A stretch of 64,000 nt of DNA, taken from the NCBI RefSeq assembly GCF_026012395.1, contig NZ_BRZA01000001.1, positions 620,001 to 684,000 on the forward strand, in the 5' to 3' direction. Every line of letters begins with the position of its first letter. Position 1 is the first letter of the stretch. Positions 1 to 7,293 of the stretch are shown piece by piece. The stretch comes from Lysinibacillus piscis (GTDB lineage Bacteria; Bacillota; Bacilli; Bacillales_A; Planococcaceae). The position numbers were made by a program, and so were the translations under genes. Under the pieces are notes generated by a model. The model was not told the DNA's origin and did not search any database. It saw nothing but the letters and a program-made list of their open reading frames with translations.

Positions 1-57
1 TTCAGCGAATGACCTTACCAGTTTTCGCATAAACAATTCATTTTTTAAGAAATCCAT
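1..57 (-). CDS. Start of a phage gene cut by the window edge
   Basis: An ATG at 57-55 is preceded by a good ribosome binding site (AGGAGGC, about 65-71) and opens a frame that stays open for 19 codons to the window edge, beginning MDFLKNELF. It follows the Mor-type activator in the same direction, so it would be the first middle or late gene of the prophage. Nothing can be said of its function from so short a piece. Confidence 0.5.
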   Translation of the reverse strand, partial: MDFLKNELFMRKLVRSFAE

Positions 58-145
58 TAACAGGAAGCCTCCTTTTCTATATATGAGTACAATTATACTA
101 CATATTATTAAGAAAAGTAAACCTATAAAGAAAATACGTTCGTAT

Positions 146-448
146 TTAATTTTCTTCTAAAAAATTAAAAATTGTAGTTTGTTCAATTATTCTAGGGTTA
201 CCAACAATTTTTCTTATATGACTCTCACTCAAATTATACTTTCTGGAAAGTTCTTTATAATTTCCTTCATTGAATTCACTTTTAATTTTTATATCCCGAA
301 TATGACGTGTAACTCGCTCTTTCTTTGGAATATATAAACTTGACCCTCCATAAAGGCTACATAATTTTAAAAACAAATCAATACCAACTAATTCTGCTAC
401 CCCCTGATATTCTTCTGGTAACATTGATACTGTAATACATCCATCCAA
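146..448 (-). CDS. Mor-type middle/late transcription activator
   Basis: This 100-residue protein resembles the Mor/C family of Mu-like phages, which activate middle or late promoters by binding as dimers. The N-terminal part (about 9-45) has the typical LPEEYQG, LVGIDLFLKL and YGGSSLYIPK segments of the dimerisation domain. The C-terminal part (about 58-84) carries a helix-turn-helix (NYKELSRKYNLSESHIRKIV). It sits after the early genes, where mor sits in Mu. The first codon here is a TTG four bases after an AGGAG; the next in-frame ATG (at 424) has no ribosome binding site, so the exact start is uncertain. Confidence 0.82.
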   Translation of the reverse strand: MDGCITVSMLPEEYQGVAELVGIDLFLKLCSLYGGSSLYIPKKERVTRHIRDIKIKSEFNEGNYKELSRKYNLSESHIRKIVGNPRIIEQTTIFNFLEEN

Positions 449-493
449 TTTACTCCTCTCCTTTATAGGATTACCTTCTTCTATGCAAGAAGG

Positions 494-534
494 CTCTCTC
501 TGTGTATAATTAATATTTCAAGTACACGAGAGAG
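494..534. repeat. Inverted repeat upstream of the mor-like gene
   Basis: Arms of about 12-13 bases (CTCTCTCTGTGTA and TACACGAGAGAG) with one mismatch or bulge are separated by about 16 AT-rich bases. There is no convincing U-tract on the minus side, so a terminator is doubtful. Its position just before the activator gene also allows a regulator-binding site. Confidence 0.5.
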
Positions 535-546
535 TATTCTTTTGTC

Positions 547-723
547 TTAAGCTGTGACGACTGCCATCGTTGCAGCTTTTATCGTTAATTGACTGACACT
601 ACATGTAGCAGCATCATCTTGATATTTAGTAACATACTCATCAAAAGTCAGACCGAATCGTTCATGAATTTGAAAATAAATGAAGTATGTTCCTAAACGA
701 TCTAATAACTGTTCATCCAACAT
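547..723 (-). CDS. Small phage protein, unknown function (58 aa)
   Basis: An ATG at 723-721 follows GGGGAG, and the frame runs 58 codons to a TAA. The protein begins MLDEQLLDRLGTYFIYFQIH and ends in ...TMAVVTA. It has no motif I recognise. It starts right after the stop of the GemA gene in the same direction, so it is co-transcribed with the early genes. The good ribosome binding site and tight packing are the reasons for calling it real. Confidence 0.6.
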   Translation of the reverse strand: MLDEQLLDRLGTYFIYFQIHERFGLTFDEYVTKYQDDAATCSVSQLTIKAATMAVVTA

Positions 724-724
724 A

Positions 725-1096
725 CTACTCCCCTTTTTCTACTAATTTTTTCAGACTTTCGATTAAGCGCCACGCCTGGGCTGATGTGAGCCATTCAATA
801 TGTTCTACACTATAAAATTTCTTGATAAAACCTTGTAAACGCTGCGGATTATCCTGCCAACCTAACTGTTGCTCTAATTGACCAATTTTCCACAACTGTT
901 TTTTCGTAGCTCGATTGCCTTTGAAATTACTAAATCCTTGCACCGATTGTAATGATAGTAGTACACGTTCTAATTCTTTCAGCGTACAATTTCTCATACT
1001 ATCCTTGCCTGTTTCACGCTGAAGCACACTATAGACATCCTCTCGTTCCATACCAATGCTACGAGCTGTAGCCCAAATTTTTTTAATAACTGTCAT
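725..1096 (-). CDS. GemA/Gp16-type phage regulatory protein (DUF1018)
   Basis: This 123-residue protein fits the GemA (Mu gp16, DUF1018) family of transposable phages. It has the opening IKKIWATARSIGM, the TGKDSMRNCTLKELERVL segment at about 29-47, the conserved TKKQLWKIGQLEQQLGW at about 64-81 and the closing LTSAQAWRLIESLKKL. In Mu, GemA modulates host gene expression and DNA topology, but its molecular action is poorly understood. A good ribosome binding site (GGGAGGTTGTT) precedes the ATG. It lies between other early genes and the Mor-type activator, as in Mu. Confidence 0.85.
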   Translation of the reverse strand: MTVIKKIWATARSIGMEREDVYSVLQRETGKDSMRNCTLKELERVLLSLQSVQGFSNFKGNRATKKQLWKIGQLEQQLGWQDNPQRLQGFIKKFYSVEHIEWLTSAQAWRLIESLKKLVEKGE

Positions 1097-1108
1097 AACA
1101 ACCTCCCA

Positions 1109-1381
1109 TTAAAAATTTTCTAGTATCGGTTCTGTCAAAAAATCAAATGTAGCCTTGTCACCTTTTGCAAGTGCTGCATCAATTAGTAGTTCACGTAACC
1201 ATTCGTCTAGCTGTACATTAGACCTGTATGTTGGGATGTGCTCTATATCATGACGATCATACCTACCATTGTCCAAACGAGGCTGTGCTAATGCTTGATA
1301 TTGATACTCCATTTTGGCTCTAAGTGCTGCTGCACAGACTAGCTCTGTCAACATTTTGGCAAAGTCACTACTTTCTTTCAT
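1109..1381 (-). CDS. Phage protein with an IDEAL-like C-terminal segment
   Basis: A 90-residue protein with a clear ribosome binding site (GGAGGGATTAAAGG before ATG). The N-terminal half is helical and alanine-rich. The C-terminal half (about 60-88) reads LRELLIDAALAKGDKATFDFLT, which resembles the short IDEAL domain of Firmicutes (ID.AL..GD...F..L). The IDEAL similarity is my inference from the motif; the domain is thought to mediate protein contacts. It lies between GemA and a 211-residue early protein in the same direction. Confidence 0.6.
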   Translation of the reverse strand: MKESSDFAKMLTELVCAAALRAKMEYQYQALAQPRLDNGRYDRHDIEHIPTYRSNVQLDEWLRELLIDAALAKGDKATFDFLTEPILENF

Positions 1382-1428
1382 CCTTTAATCCCTCCAAGTT
1401 TCAAATAGGAAGGGGAATTAAATCCCCC

Positions 1429-2064
1429 TTATTTTTCGTAATCTAGTCCTACAGCAATGCCATCCTCTACAAAGATAGCTCGCTTGATTTCAGTTAATTG
1501 CTCATCCGACAATCCTGCAAAAAAGCGATTCACAGCCTCCCAGTTCTTATACTGACGGATAGCATCAAGTTCTTCCTCTAAATCTCCCTGTGCACCCACA
1601 CTCTCCAGTAATTTTTTATCGCTGATATAATCACCTTTTAACTTTTTGGCTACGGCTTTAATGGCTGCTTTTTCTAATCCTAACTTTTCAAGCACCGTGG
1701 ATATGGAGATAGCCTGTGAATAATCCTCCCGAAAAAGTGCTATTAAAGCCGCTTTAAATTTAGGTTCTGCATCATATTTGACATCTTCTTTTTTAGAGAT
1801 TTTCCCTTCTGCCAAATCTCCAAGAATCGCTTTTAATACAGAGTAACGGTCTATCTCAAACTTTTCCTTGAAAGATACGTTAAAACGACCTGTATGCCCG
1901 AAAATTTGATAGTATTTGAGATTTCGGTTATCCATAACAGTAGTAGCTTGGGCTGTTAATTGTGCCTTAATTTCATCTAAACGTTTTTTATCCTCTTTTG
2001 TACGACGATCTAATGTTATAGCTTCATCTACAAGCGCTATTAACAACTCATCCAAACCCTTCAC
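1429..2064 (-). CDS. Phage early protein, unknown function (211 aa)
   Basis: I do not recognise a family. Residues 1-45 are predicted helical and charged, suggesting a coiled coil. Residues about 50-70 look like a small beta region (KYYQIFGHTGRFNVSF), followed by a long charged helical part with several KK/EE stretches. Its position in the early block of a Mu-like phage suggests a DNA-metabolism or host-takeover role, but that is only context. The codon at 2064 is a GTG without a clear ribosome binding site; a TTG three codons later (2055) has AGGTGA upstream and may be the true start. It overlaps the next upstream gene by 17 bases. Confidence 0.6.
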   Translation of the reverse strand: MKGLDELLIALVDEAITLDRRTKEDKKRLDEIKAQLTAQATTVMDNRNLKYYQIFGHTGRFNVSFKEKFEIDRYSVLKAILGDLAEGKISKKEDVKYDAEPKFKAALIALFREDYSQAISISTVLEKLGLEKAAIKAVAKKLKGDYISDKKLLESVGAQGDLEEELDAIRQYKNWEAVNRFFAGLSDEQLTEIKRAIFVEDGIAVGLDYEK

Positions 2065-2302
2065 CTACTTTTGTATGCAGTGTATTGACACATGACTGAC
2101 AAATCAAACGTCCATTATGTGATACAAGTGCATCCTCAGCCTCACACAAAAGACAGCTACCCTGTGAGCGCTTTAACAAGATACTACCATCCCCTTGCAG
2201 ATTGATATTAAACTTTTCCCCTGCTTCAATGCCTAACGTGCGCCGTAATGCTGCTGGCAAAGTAATACCACCTGTTTTGCTCATTTTTTTGTTAAATTGC
2301 AT
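2048..2302 (-). CDS. AbrB-type DNA-binding protein with a zinc-ribbon tail
   Basis: This 84-residue protein has an AbrB/SpoVT swapped-hairpin domain at about 1-46 (KMSKTGGITLPAALRRTLGIEAGEKF). After it comes a four-cysteine ribbon at about 50-72 (CLLCEAEDALVSHNGRLICQSC), a likely zinc site. AbrB-like proteins bind DNA as dimers through the hairpin domain; the ribbon could add DNA or protein contacts. It overlaps both neighbours, so it is translated with them. The ATG follows GAGGAGG at only three bases; the in-frame ATG six codons later is an alternative. It is probably an early phage transcription regulator. Confidence 0.72.
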   Translation of the reverse strand: MQFNKKMSKTGGITLPAALRRTLGIEAGEKFNINLQGDGSILLKRSQGSCLLCEAEDALVSHNGRLICQSCVNTLHTKVGEGFG

Positions 2303-2657
2303 GTTCCTCCTCCTCGTCTTTTATCATGCTGGCAATACGTCCATTATCGACTTCCACGGCAACCTTAAAATCACTATGGAGACAATGAAAGTATTCTAAA
2401 CCTTTCCGTTCAAAGTCGCTAAATGGACTTTCCACCTCTGGCAACGTGCGAATAATCTCGATATCTTGTCGCTCTATTTCGCTATCCATCCACTCCAAAA
2501 ATCGGATGAAACCTTCTACATTTCGTGTTTCCACTACTAGCATGTAACCAGGGCGATTAGCAAATTTATGAAAAGTAATAGCCTCATCTGCAATGCCCGT
2601 AAACTCCATTGCAAACGCTATAATCTGCTTGCGTACCTCTCGTGTAATCTCCATCAC
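2292..2657 (-). CDS. Phage early protein, unknown function (121 aa)
   Basis: I do not recognise this acidic 121-residue protein. The middle part (about 20-60) reads like an alternating strand/helix fold (PGYMLVVETRNVEGFIRFLEW). The C-terminus ends in a run of acidic residues. The first codon is GTG at 2657, directly followed by an ATG (2654); GAGGAG lies 8 and 11 bases upstream respectively, so either could be used. It overlaps the AbrB-type gene by 11 bases and abuts the DnaD-type gene, so all three look translationally coupled. Confidence 0.6.
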   Translation of the reverse strand: MMEITREVRKQIIAFAMEFTGIADEAITFHKFANRPGYMLVVETRNVEGFIRFLEWMDSEIERQDIEIIRTLPEVESPFSDFERKGLEYFHCLHSDFKVAVEVDNGRIASMIKDEEEEHAI

Positions 2658-3109
2658 TATTCACGCTCCTCTAACCAGTTGTAAAATGGTACGGCTGGAT
2701 TGGATTCCTGCGATTGTGGTACTGGTTGTTGTGGAGATGCACGTTGCCCGAACTTTTGTGTATATTCAATTGCTGCCTTCGCATCTGTAATCCCTGCTTT
2801 TTCCCAGTTGAACAATATTTTATCTATATATTTAATATTCTGAACATTCCTCACGGTAGCCTCATTTAACGCAGCTATAATCAGGTCGGATGTGTACTTG
2901 TCTATCCAATCACTAATGATCTGCAATTCTACCCCTGAAAATGGTCTACCAAAACGCTTCTCTATTTCCGCAAAAATCGGTGCAGGCTCTGAAATATCTG
3001 CACAAAGCTCTTGCTCCATACGCATGAAGATTTTTTCAATGTCTTGCTTGCCACGCTGCAAGATTTGCTTTACACGCATTCGTTCAGCGTTTTGTTGTTC
3101 GTTGTTCAC
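2657..3109 (-). CDS. DnaD-domain phage replication protein
   Basis: A 150-residue protein whose central part (about 48-110) matches the DnaD/DnaB-like C-terminal domain. It has the segments FGRPFSGVELQIISDWID, LIIAALNEATVRN and the signature YIDKILFNWEKAGI. In Gram-positive bacteria, proteins with this domain help assemble the primosome and load the replicative helicase. The C-terminal tail is Pro/Gln-rich and ends in a short conserved-looking FYNWLEERE. The start is a GTG after GGAGG, overlapping the previous stop. Downstream of the transposase and MuB genes it could link transposition to replication restart; that role is inferred. Confidence 0.75.
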   Translation of the reverse strand: MNNEQQNAERMRVKQILQRGKQDIEKIFMRMEQELCADISEPAPIFAEIEKRFGRPFSGVELQIISDWIDKYTSDLIIAALNEATVRNVQNIKYIDKILFNWEKAGITDAKAAIEYTQKFGQRASPQQPVPQSQESNPAVPFYNWLEERE

Positions 3110-3354
3110 ACCGTTTCCTCCTCTAGCTGCAAATTTTTATAGATGCGTCTGTATCTTTTATGTCGCAAAGTCATCGTGTTCGCAGTTTTTGCCACCACAT
3201 ACCAATTACTAATGTTCAAGTGTGGCGCTAGTTGTTGTATGAAGATTTTTTCTTCATCTGTCGGGCTATGTTTCCACAAAATTTTCACCTCACTTGCATA
3301 TGTACTGAAACCGTGATACGATTTCAGTACATAATGTTTTGTATATGAAGCCAT
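3106..3354 (-). CDS. Small basic phage protein, unknown function (82 aa)
   Basis: This 82-residue protein is basic and Tyr/Lys-rich, with a C-terminal cluster LRHKRYRRIYKN at about 63-74 that could contact nucleic acid. I know no family for it. It lies 2 bases after the MuB-type gene and overlaps the start of the DnaD-domain gene, so it belongs to the same transcript. The ATG has only a weak ribosome binding site, consistent with coupling to the upstream gene. Confidence 0.55.
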   Translation of the reverse strand: MASYTKHYVLKSYHGFSTYASEVKILWKHSPTDEEKIFIQQLAPHLNISNWYVVAKTANTMTLRHKRYRRIYKNLQLEEETV

Positions 3355-3356
3355 GT

Positions 3357-4247
3357 CTAAACCACGATCCCCATCGTCTTAGACATGGCTTTCAGCCCCT
3401 CCGCAGATATATCTTCGTTATTTTGTGCATTTACAAAAACACGAATTGCTGTACGTAGGCTGTATCTGCTTCGGCAAATATTCAGTAAATGCTGAATTTG
3501 TCCTTTTTCCTTCACATTAAAAATCGCCATCACATCTTCTTCTGTGAAAAAGTCTACTAATTTCGGTCTAGGTGTATCTGTTCGAGTAAATAATTGTGAG
3601 AACTCCGCCTCTTGTCTACCAAACATCTTTGAATAGATAATCTCATTCCCCATCAAAATAATGGCTGTTCCCGCAGCGTCATTTAAACTACGGACAAGTT
3701 CCAAAGTTGGGCGTGTTAAATGCTGGGCTTCATCAATAACAATTGTTCTATCAGAAATCATTAATTTATCCATCACATCCATAACGATATCGTCAATCGC
3801 ACCACTTGTTGTTGTTTTTAACGACCGTGCCAATAACTTGAAGAAGGCTTTCGGTGACTTGAATGCAGGATTTGCAGTAATGACAACAACATCCGATTTA
3901 TCTGCCGCCCATTCACGCATAGTACGTGTTTTTCCTACACCTGCATCGCCACGTATAATACTAATGGTACGTTGAATACGCCCATATTCGAGTTCACCCC
4001 AAACTTGCTCTGAAATAGTTGTTTGAACAAAAGGGATATCTCTAATTTCCATCACATTTTCTCGAGCTGTTTCTTTATCTAAGAAATCTCTGACTTGGGC
4101 ATCAATTCTTTCAGCATTAGGATAATCCCCCTTTAACCAGCGTGAAATGGTACTTTCTCCAACACCAACTAACTTCCCAAAATGCACTTGTGGAATCTTA
4201 TTTTGTTTAATATATTGCTTTGCCTGTTCTTGTAAAGTTAGCGTCAT
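3357..4247 (-). CDS. MuB-type ATPase, transposition target selection
   Basis: This 296-residue protein fits the MuB/AAA ATPases that bind target DNA and stimulate the transposase. Residues about 12-40 form an XRE-like helix-turn-helix (HFGKLVGVGESTISRWLKGDY), as in Mu B. The Walker A loop GDAGVGKT is at 100-107 and the Walker B segment TIVIDEAQ at 168-175. The C-terminal part is the helical MuB domain. Its ATG overlaps the TGA of the transposase gene (ATGA), so the two are translationally coupled, as expected for the A-B pair. Confidence 0.93.
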   Translation of the reverse strand: MTLTLQEQAKQYIKQNKIPQVHFGKLVGVGESTISRWLKGDYPNAERIDAQVRDFLDKETARENVMEIRDIPFVQTTISEQVWGELEYGRIQRTISIIRGDAGVGKTRTMREWAADKSDVVVITANPAFKSPKAFFKLLARSLKTTTSGAIDDIVMDVMDKLMISDRTIVIDEAQHLTRPTLELVRSLNDAAGTAIILMGNEIIYSKMFGRQEAEFSQLFTRTDTPRPKLVDFFTEEDVMAIFNVKEKGQIQHLLNICRSRYSLRTAIRVFVNAQNNEDISAEGLKAMSKTMGIVV

Positions 4248-6184
4248 ATTCTTGTCCCTCCATTTTTCTTAGCATTCTTAGCCATCTTCATGCGGTCGAT
4301 GCCATCATTTTCATGCCCCACCACTTTACGTTGTACTTCGGTTGGCTTGAATACTTCAATTACTTTTGCATTTGCAATATGTGTGTTGTCTTTGATGTTC
4401 TGCTCAGATTTACGTATCAAAATTTCATGCATACTTGGTATATTTCCACTACCTAGTTCTTCCTTGAAAGATTTAATCAATTTACGCTGAACCTTATCAT
4501 TTTTGTTTACTTTTTTGATAGCTTCTTTGTCCATGTCTCTGCTATAGCCACCAACTTCGTTCATATATGCATAACCGATGCGACGTTCTTGCTCATCCCT
4601 TATAAGGACTTGACTTAAATCTTCACTGTCATAGCAAACAAAGACCTTTTGACCAAAATAATTGTGTACCAAATCTGTATCATAGAACCATATTTTGCGT
4701 TCACCGAACTGAAGGTAAACACCATTGCGATCCACTTTCCTCAAACTACTTGTACGCAATGTAATCATGTCTAACTCGTCCTCTGTAGCTGTACGCTTTC
4801 TTACCAAATTGGCTGCATAGCAGGCATTTGGTGTTTGTCCACCCAATCCAATTGCTTGTGATGCACGGTTATTACACCAGCCTTCTAAATAAGCCCATAA
4901 GTCTGTTTCTACATCTGAACGCAACGGAATATTACTTTCGTCCTTTAATATGCCTGTTAAACGCTCTGGTCGCTTATCTGGTCGTCCACCAGTATATGTG
5001 ATGTAAGTTTTTGCAAATTCCGAAGCCACGTTTTTAAATGATCGCTCAATGACTTTTGCTCGTCCATTTCTCACACGTGCATTTATCATTTCAATATTCA
5101 AGCGCTCTAACATCGTTCTTCCATAATTCGCCTTCGGGTTGCTTTTCCTTTTTCCACTACCACCGAAATCACGGACTAAAAACTCTCGCCCATTGTCTAA
5201 ATAAACCGATTTAGGTAGCCCCCAAGCCTTTACTGCTTGCCTAAATGACACAATCACTCCATCACTATTACTTGTTTCACATAATTTCATAGACAAAATT
5301 TTGCGTGAACGTACATCAATCCATACAACTACATGTGGTCTAAATACTTTGCCTGACAAATCATCTCGAACGAAGAAATCGAGTGTATGATAATCAGCAG
5401 ACCAAATCTCATTGCTATCAATACGACTATAATCTCGCTCAACATATGGCAATACATCATCAGTTAGTGCCTTATCGCCTTCACGATAATACTTCAATAC
5501 ACCTGGCGGTAAGTTCTTAATAAGCCTATAAAAAGAATCATAGCTTGGTACAGGGGCTAATTGTGGCATGTCCATTTCTACCCATGCTTGTAGCAGCGTA
5601 TGAGTAAATGCTACAGATGGCTGTGATTCATCCAACCACCAATCAAGAAAAGCTCCTTGTAATTCTGGATGAATATTTGTTGTGTTGCGGTCTTTTCGAT
5701 TTTTACGATGATCCGCTAAAGCAACTTCGCCAAATTCCTTAAATAGCTTGTATTTATTGCGCAATGTGCGTTCTGTTATCTTGCGTTTATCAATGGAGTT
5801 GAAAAACTGGATAAACTCTTTTGTTTTCTCCGTCGTTTGTTTTGGAAAATCCGCAATATAACCACGCCATGAACTGATAACTCGTTGCCAGAAAGCAATT
5901 TCATCTAGTTGCTCACCTGTTAAGTCGTTTAAGCTTTGTTCATAACGTTCAGGTGTCTCGATTTCTTCAAAGTCTGGCTTCTCCACATGTTGCAATTGAG
6001 CGTAATACCTTGTCTGTGCTTTTTCTGTGAGCTCGTTGATAGATACACGATATTCAAAGCCTTGACGTGAATCCGTTGGTATTTTTATAGCTTGTAGCTT
6101 ATTCCGCTGAATTTGCTTAGTTATCGTGTAATAATCTTTATGTTCAAGCTCTGCAACTTCTTTTAAAGTGAGTAATGCTGTCAT
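4244..6184 (-). CDS. Mu-type DDE transposase
   Basis: At 646 residues it is close in length to Mu A (663). An N-terminal winged-helix segment (LTLKEVAELEHKDYYTITKQ) fits the Mu-type DNA-binding domain. The integrase-type catalytic core has D264 (WSADYHTLDF), D330 (VYLDNGREF) and E380 (KVIERSF), with spacing like Mu A (269, 336, 392). A beta-barrel domain follows (about 480-560). It cuts the phage ends and joins them to target DNA for integration and replicative transposition. A strong ribosome binding site (AAAGGAGGCAC) sets the start. No truncation or frameshift is seen. Confidence 0.95.
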   Translation of the reverse strand: MTALLTLKEVAELEHKDYYTITKQIQRNKLQAIKIPTDSRQGFEYRVSINELTEKAQTRYYAQLQHVEKPDFEEIETPERYEQSLNDLTGEQLDEIAFWQRVISSWRGYIADFPKQTTEKTKEFIQFFNSIDKRKITERTLRNKYKLFKEFGEVALADHRKNRKDRNTTNIHPELQGAFLDWWLDESQPSVAFTHTLLQAWVEMDMPQLAPVPSYDSFYRLIKNLPPGVLKYYREGDKALTDDVLPYVERDYSRIDSNEIWSADYHTLDFFVRDDLSGKVFRPHVVVWIDVRSRKILSMKLCETSNSDGVIVSFRQAVKAWGLPKSVYLDNGREFLVRDFGGSGKRKSNPKANYGRTMLERLNIEMINARVRNGRAKVIERSFKNVASEFAKTYITYTGGRPDKRPERLTGILKDESNIPLRSDVETDLWAYLEGWCNNRASQAIGLGGQTPNACYAANLVRKRTATEDELDMITLRTSSLRKVDRNGVYLQFGERKIWFYDTDLVHNYFGQKVFVCYDSEDLSQVLIRDEQERRIGYAYMNEVGGYSRDMDKEAIKKVNKNDKVQRKLIKSFKEELGSGNIPSMHEILIRKSEQNIKDNTHIANAKVIEVFKPTEVQRKVVGHENDGIDRMKMAKNAKKNGGTRI

Positions 6185-6254
6185 TTAATGTGCCTCCTTT
6201 CTTGTGTAAATCCCTTCAACTAGGTGTAATATAAAAATGAAAGGGGTGTATATT

Positions 6255-6419
6255 ATGAGTGATCTAATTAAACCAGGTACTGATAACCAACCTACTGGAA
6301 CATATATAGAGGTTGGTCCTAGAGGTGGTCAGGTTCCAAATGCAAGAATCGTGAAAATTGACTACGGAGACCGTTTACCACCAACACAGAAAAAGGGGAA
6401 TTTGTGGAAGAAAAAATAA
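6255..6419 (+). CDS. YjzC-like small protein with GPRGG motif, reversed within the prophage
   Basis: A 54-residue protein beginning MSDLIKPGTDNQPTG and carrying a GPRGGQ motif at about 22-27 and LPPTQKKG near the end. This pattern is typical of the short YjzC family of Bacillales, whose function is unknown to me. I place the start at the ATG at 6255 because AAAGGGG lies 8 bases upstream; an earlier ATG at 6237 lacks one. It runs opposite to all neighbours and has its own terminator (6428-6456), so it looks like an independently expressed cargo gene. Confidence 0.65.
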   Translation: MSDLIKPGTDNQPTGTYIEVGPRGGQVPNARIVKIDYGDRLPPTQKKGNLWKKK

Positions 6420-6427
6420 CATTAATT

Positions 6428-6456
6428 AAAAGTCATTGTTCGCGCAATGGCTTTTA
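6428..6456 (+). terminator. Terminator after the YjzC-like gene
   Basis: Stem AAAGTCATTG / CGCAATGGCTTT around a TTCG-type loop, followed by an AT-rich T run (tatatttttatttt). It overlaps the end of the small minus-strand gene at 6454-6573. Confidence 0.6.
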
Positions 6457-6573
6457 TATTTTTATTTTCTTTTTAAAAAAACAATAACAAAAACCGAAGA
6501 GATTAATTTGTAACCATGCTTCTGCATAACGTATCCCTTTTTCTTCATATTTAGTGATGTAATGATGAATCAT
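6454..6573 (-). CDS. Very small phage protein (39 aa), unknown function
   Basis: An ATG at 6573-6571 follows a strong AAGGAGGG and opens a 39-codon frame: MIHHYITKYEEKGIRYAEAW then LQINLFGFCYCFFKKKIKI. The pattern Tyr/Glu-rich start, AEAWLQINLFG and hydrophobic-basic end resembles short hypothetical proteins I have seen in Gram-positive phages and mobile elements. The last part could be a membrane-associating segment. The ribosome binding site is one of the best in the prophage, which is the main reason to accept it. Confidence 0.55.
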   Translation of the reverse strand: MIHHYITKYEEKGIRYAEAWLQINLFGFCYCFFKKKIKI

Positions 6574-6640
6574 AAAAACCCTCCTTCTCTCTCATCTACG
6601 GCTTATTTCTAGTCCATTCACCGCTACCCTTCGATGGGCT

Positions 6641-6850
6641 TCAAGCTGTGTGTTGCTCTTCCTCTTCTAAATCGAGGACTTTATAAATTTTCTGCAAATA
6701 TTTCTCACCGCTACGCTCGCCATGCAAAATCAGATTCATATACATTTTGCTTGTACCAACTTGGTCACAGAGCCATACTTGTGTTTTACCTATATCGACT
6801 AGACGTTTAACAATTTTTTTACCCTGATCCGTTAGCTCTCGCTTTTTCAT
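6641..6850 (-). CDS. Small helix-turn-helix regulator (Cro/Ner-like position)
   Basis: A 69-residue protein with a helix-turn-helix at about 9-45 (GKKIVKRLVDIGKTQVWLCDQ, then VGTSKMYMNLILHGE), like short phage XRE/Cro proteins. The tail is acidic (EEEEQ). It lies between the divergent repressor and the transposase, where Mu carries ner, so it may repress the early and repressor promoters; that is inferred from position. AAGGGGATT precedes the ATG, and the gene overlaps the one upstream by 32 bases. Confidence 0.7.
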   Translation of the reverse strand: MKKRELTDQGKKIVKRLVDIGKTQVWLCDQVGTSKMYMNLILHGERSGEKYLQKIYKVLDLEEEEQHTA

Positions 6851-7154
6851 CTATCTGTAATCCCCTTTCTTTGCATGTGTCGATGAGATGATCTTGTCTA
6901 CCACATTCACGTAATTCGTCAACTATCATTTCATCAATTAGCTGAATTTTTGATGAATATGTTAAAACTACCTGCTTTAATTCATCATTCAATCGTTGAC
7001 TTTCTGCCTTCAATTGAGCTAAATGGGTTTCAAGCCATTCTTGTCGGGACATTGCAATGATTAACTCTGCATGTTCATCTGTTTCAAGGCTTTCCACGAG
7101 ATTCCTAGCTACATATATTGTTCCATCGTTCTGTGATTCCCATTTTCGATGCAT
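6819..7154 (-). CDS. Phage early protein with a coiled coil, unknown function (111 aa)
   Basis: I do not recognise this first gene of the leftward early transcript. Residues about 1-25 contain a DGTIYVARNLVESL segment. Residues about 38-85 form a predicted coiled coil (LETHLAQLKAESQRLNDEL). The C-terminal end is charged and short. AAGGGAA lies before the ATG. Being the first early gene directly under the operator region, it is probably made at once after derepression. Confidence 0.6.
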   Translation of the reverse strand: MHRKWESQNDGTIYVARNLVESLETDEHAELIIAMSRQEWLETHLAQLKAESQRLNDELKQVVLTYSSKIQLIDEMIVDELRECGRQDHLIDTCKERGLQIDEKARANGSG

Positions 7155-7293
7155 AGAATCATTCCCTTCTATTTAATTGTCAAGGTGCATATTGAAAGAG
7201 TAAAAGATAATTAACGTTGACTATATGTAACGAAAATAGCCAACTATGATAAACTCTATTTGATATATTTGTTTATCTAAAATACACATTACA

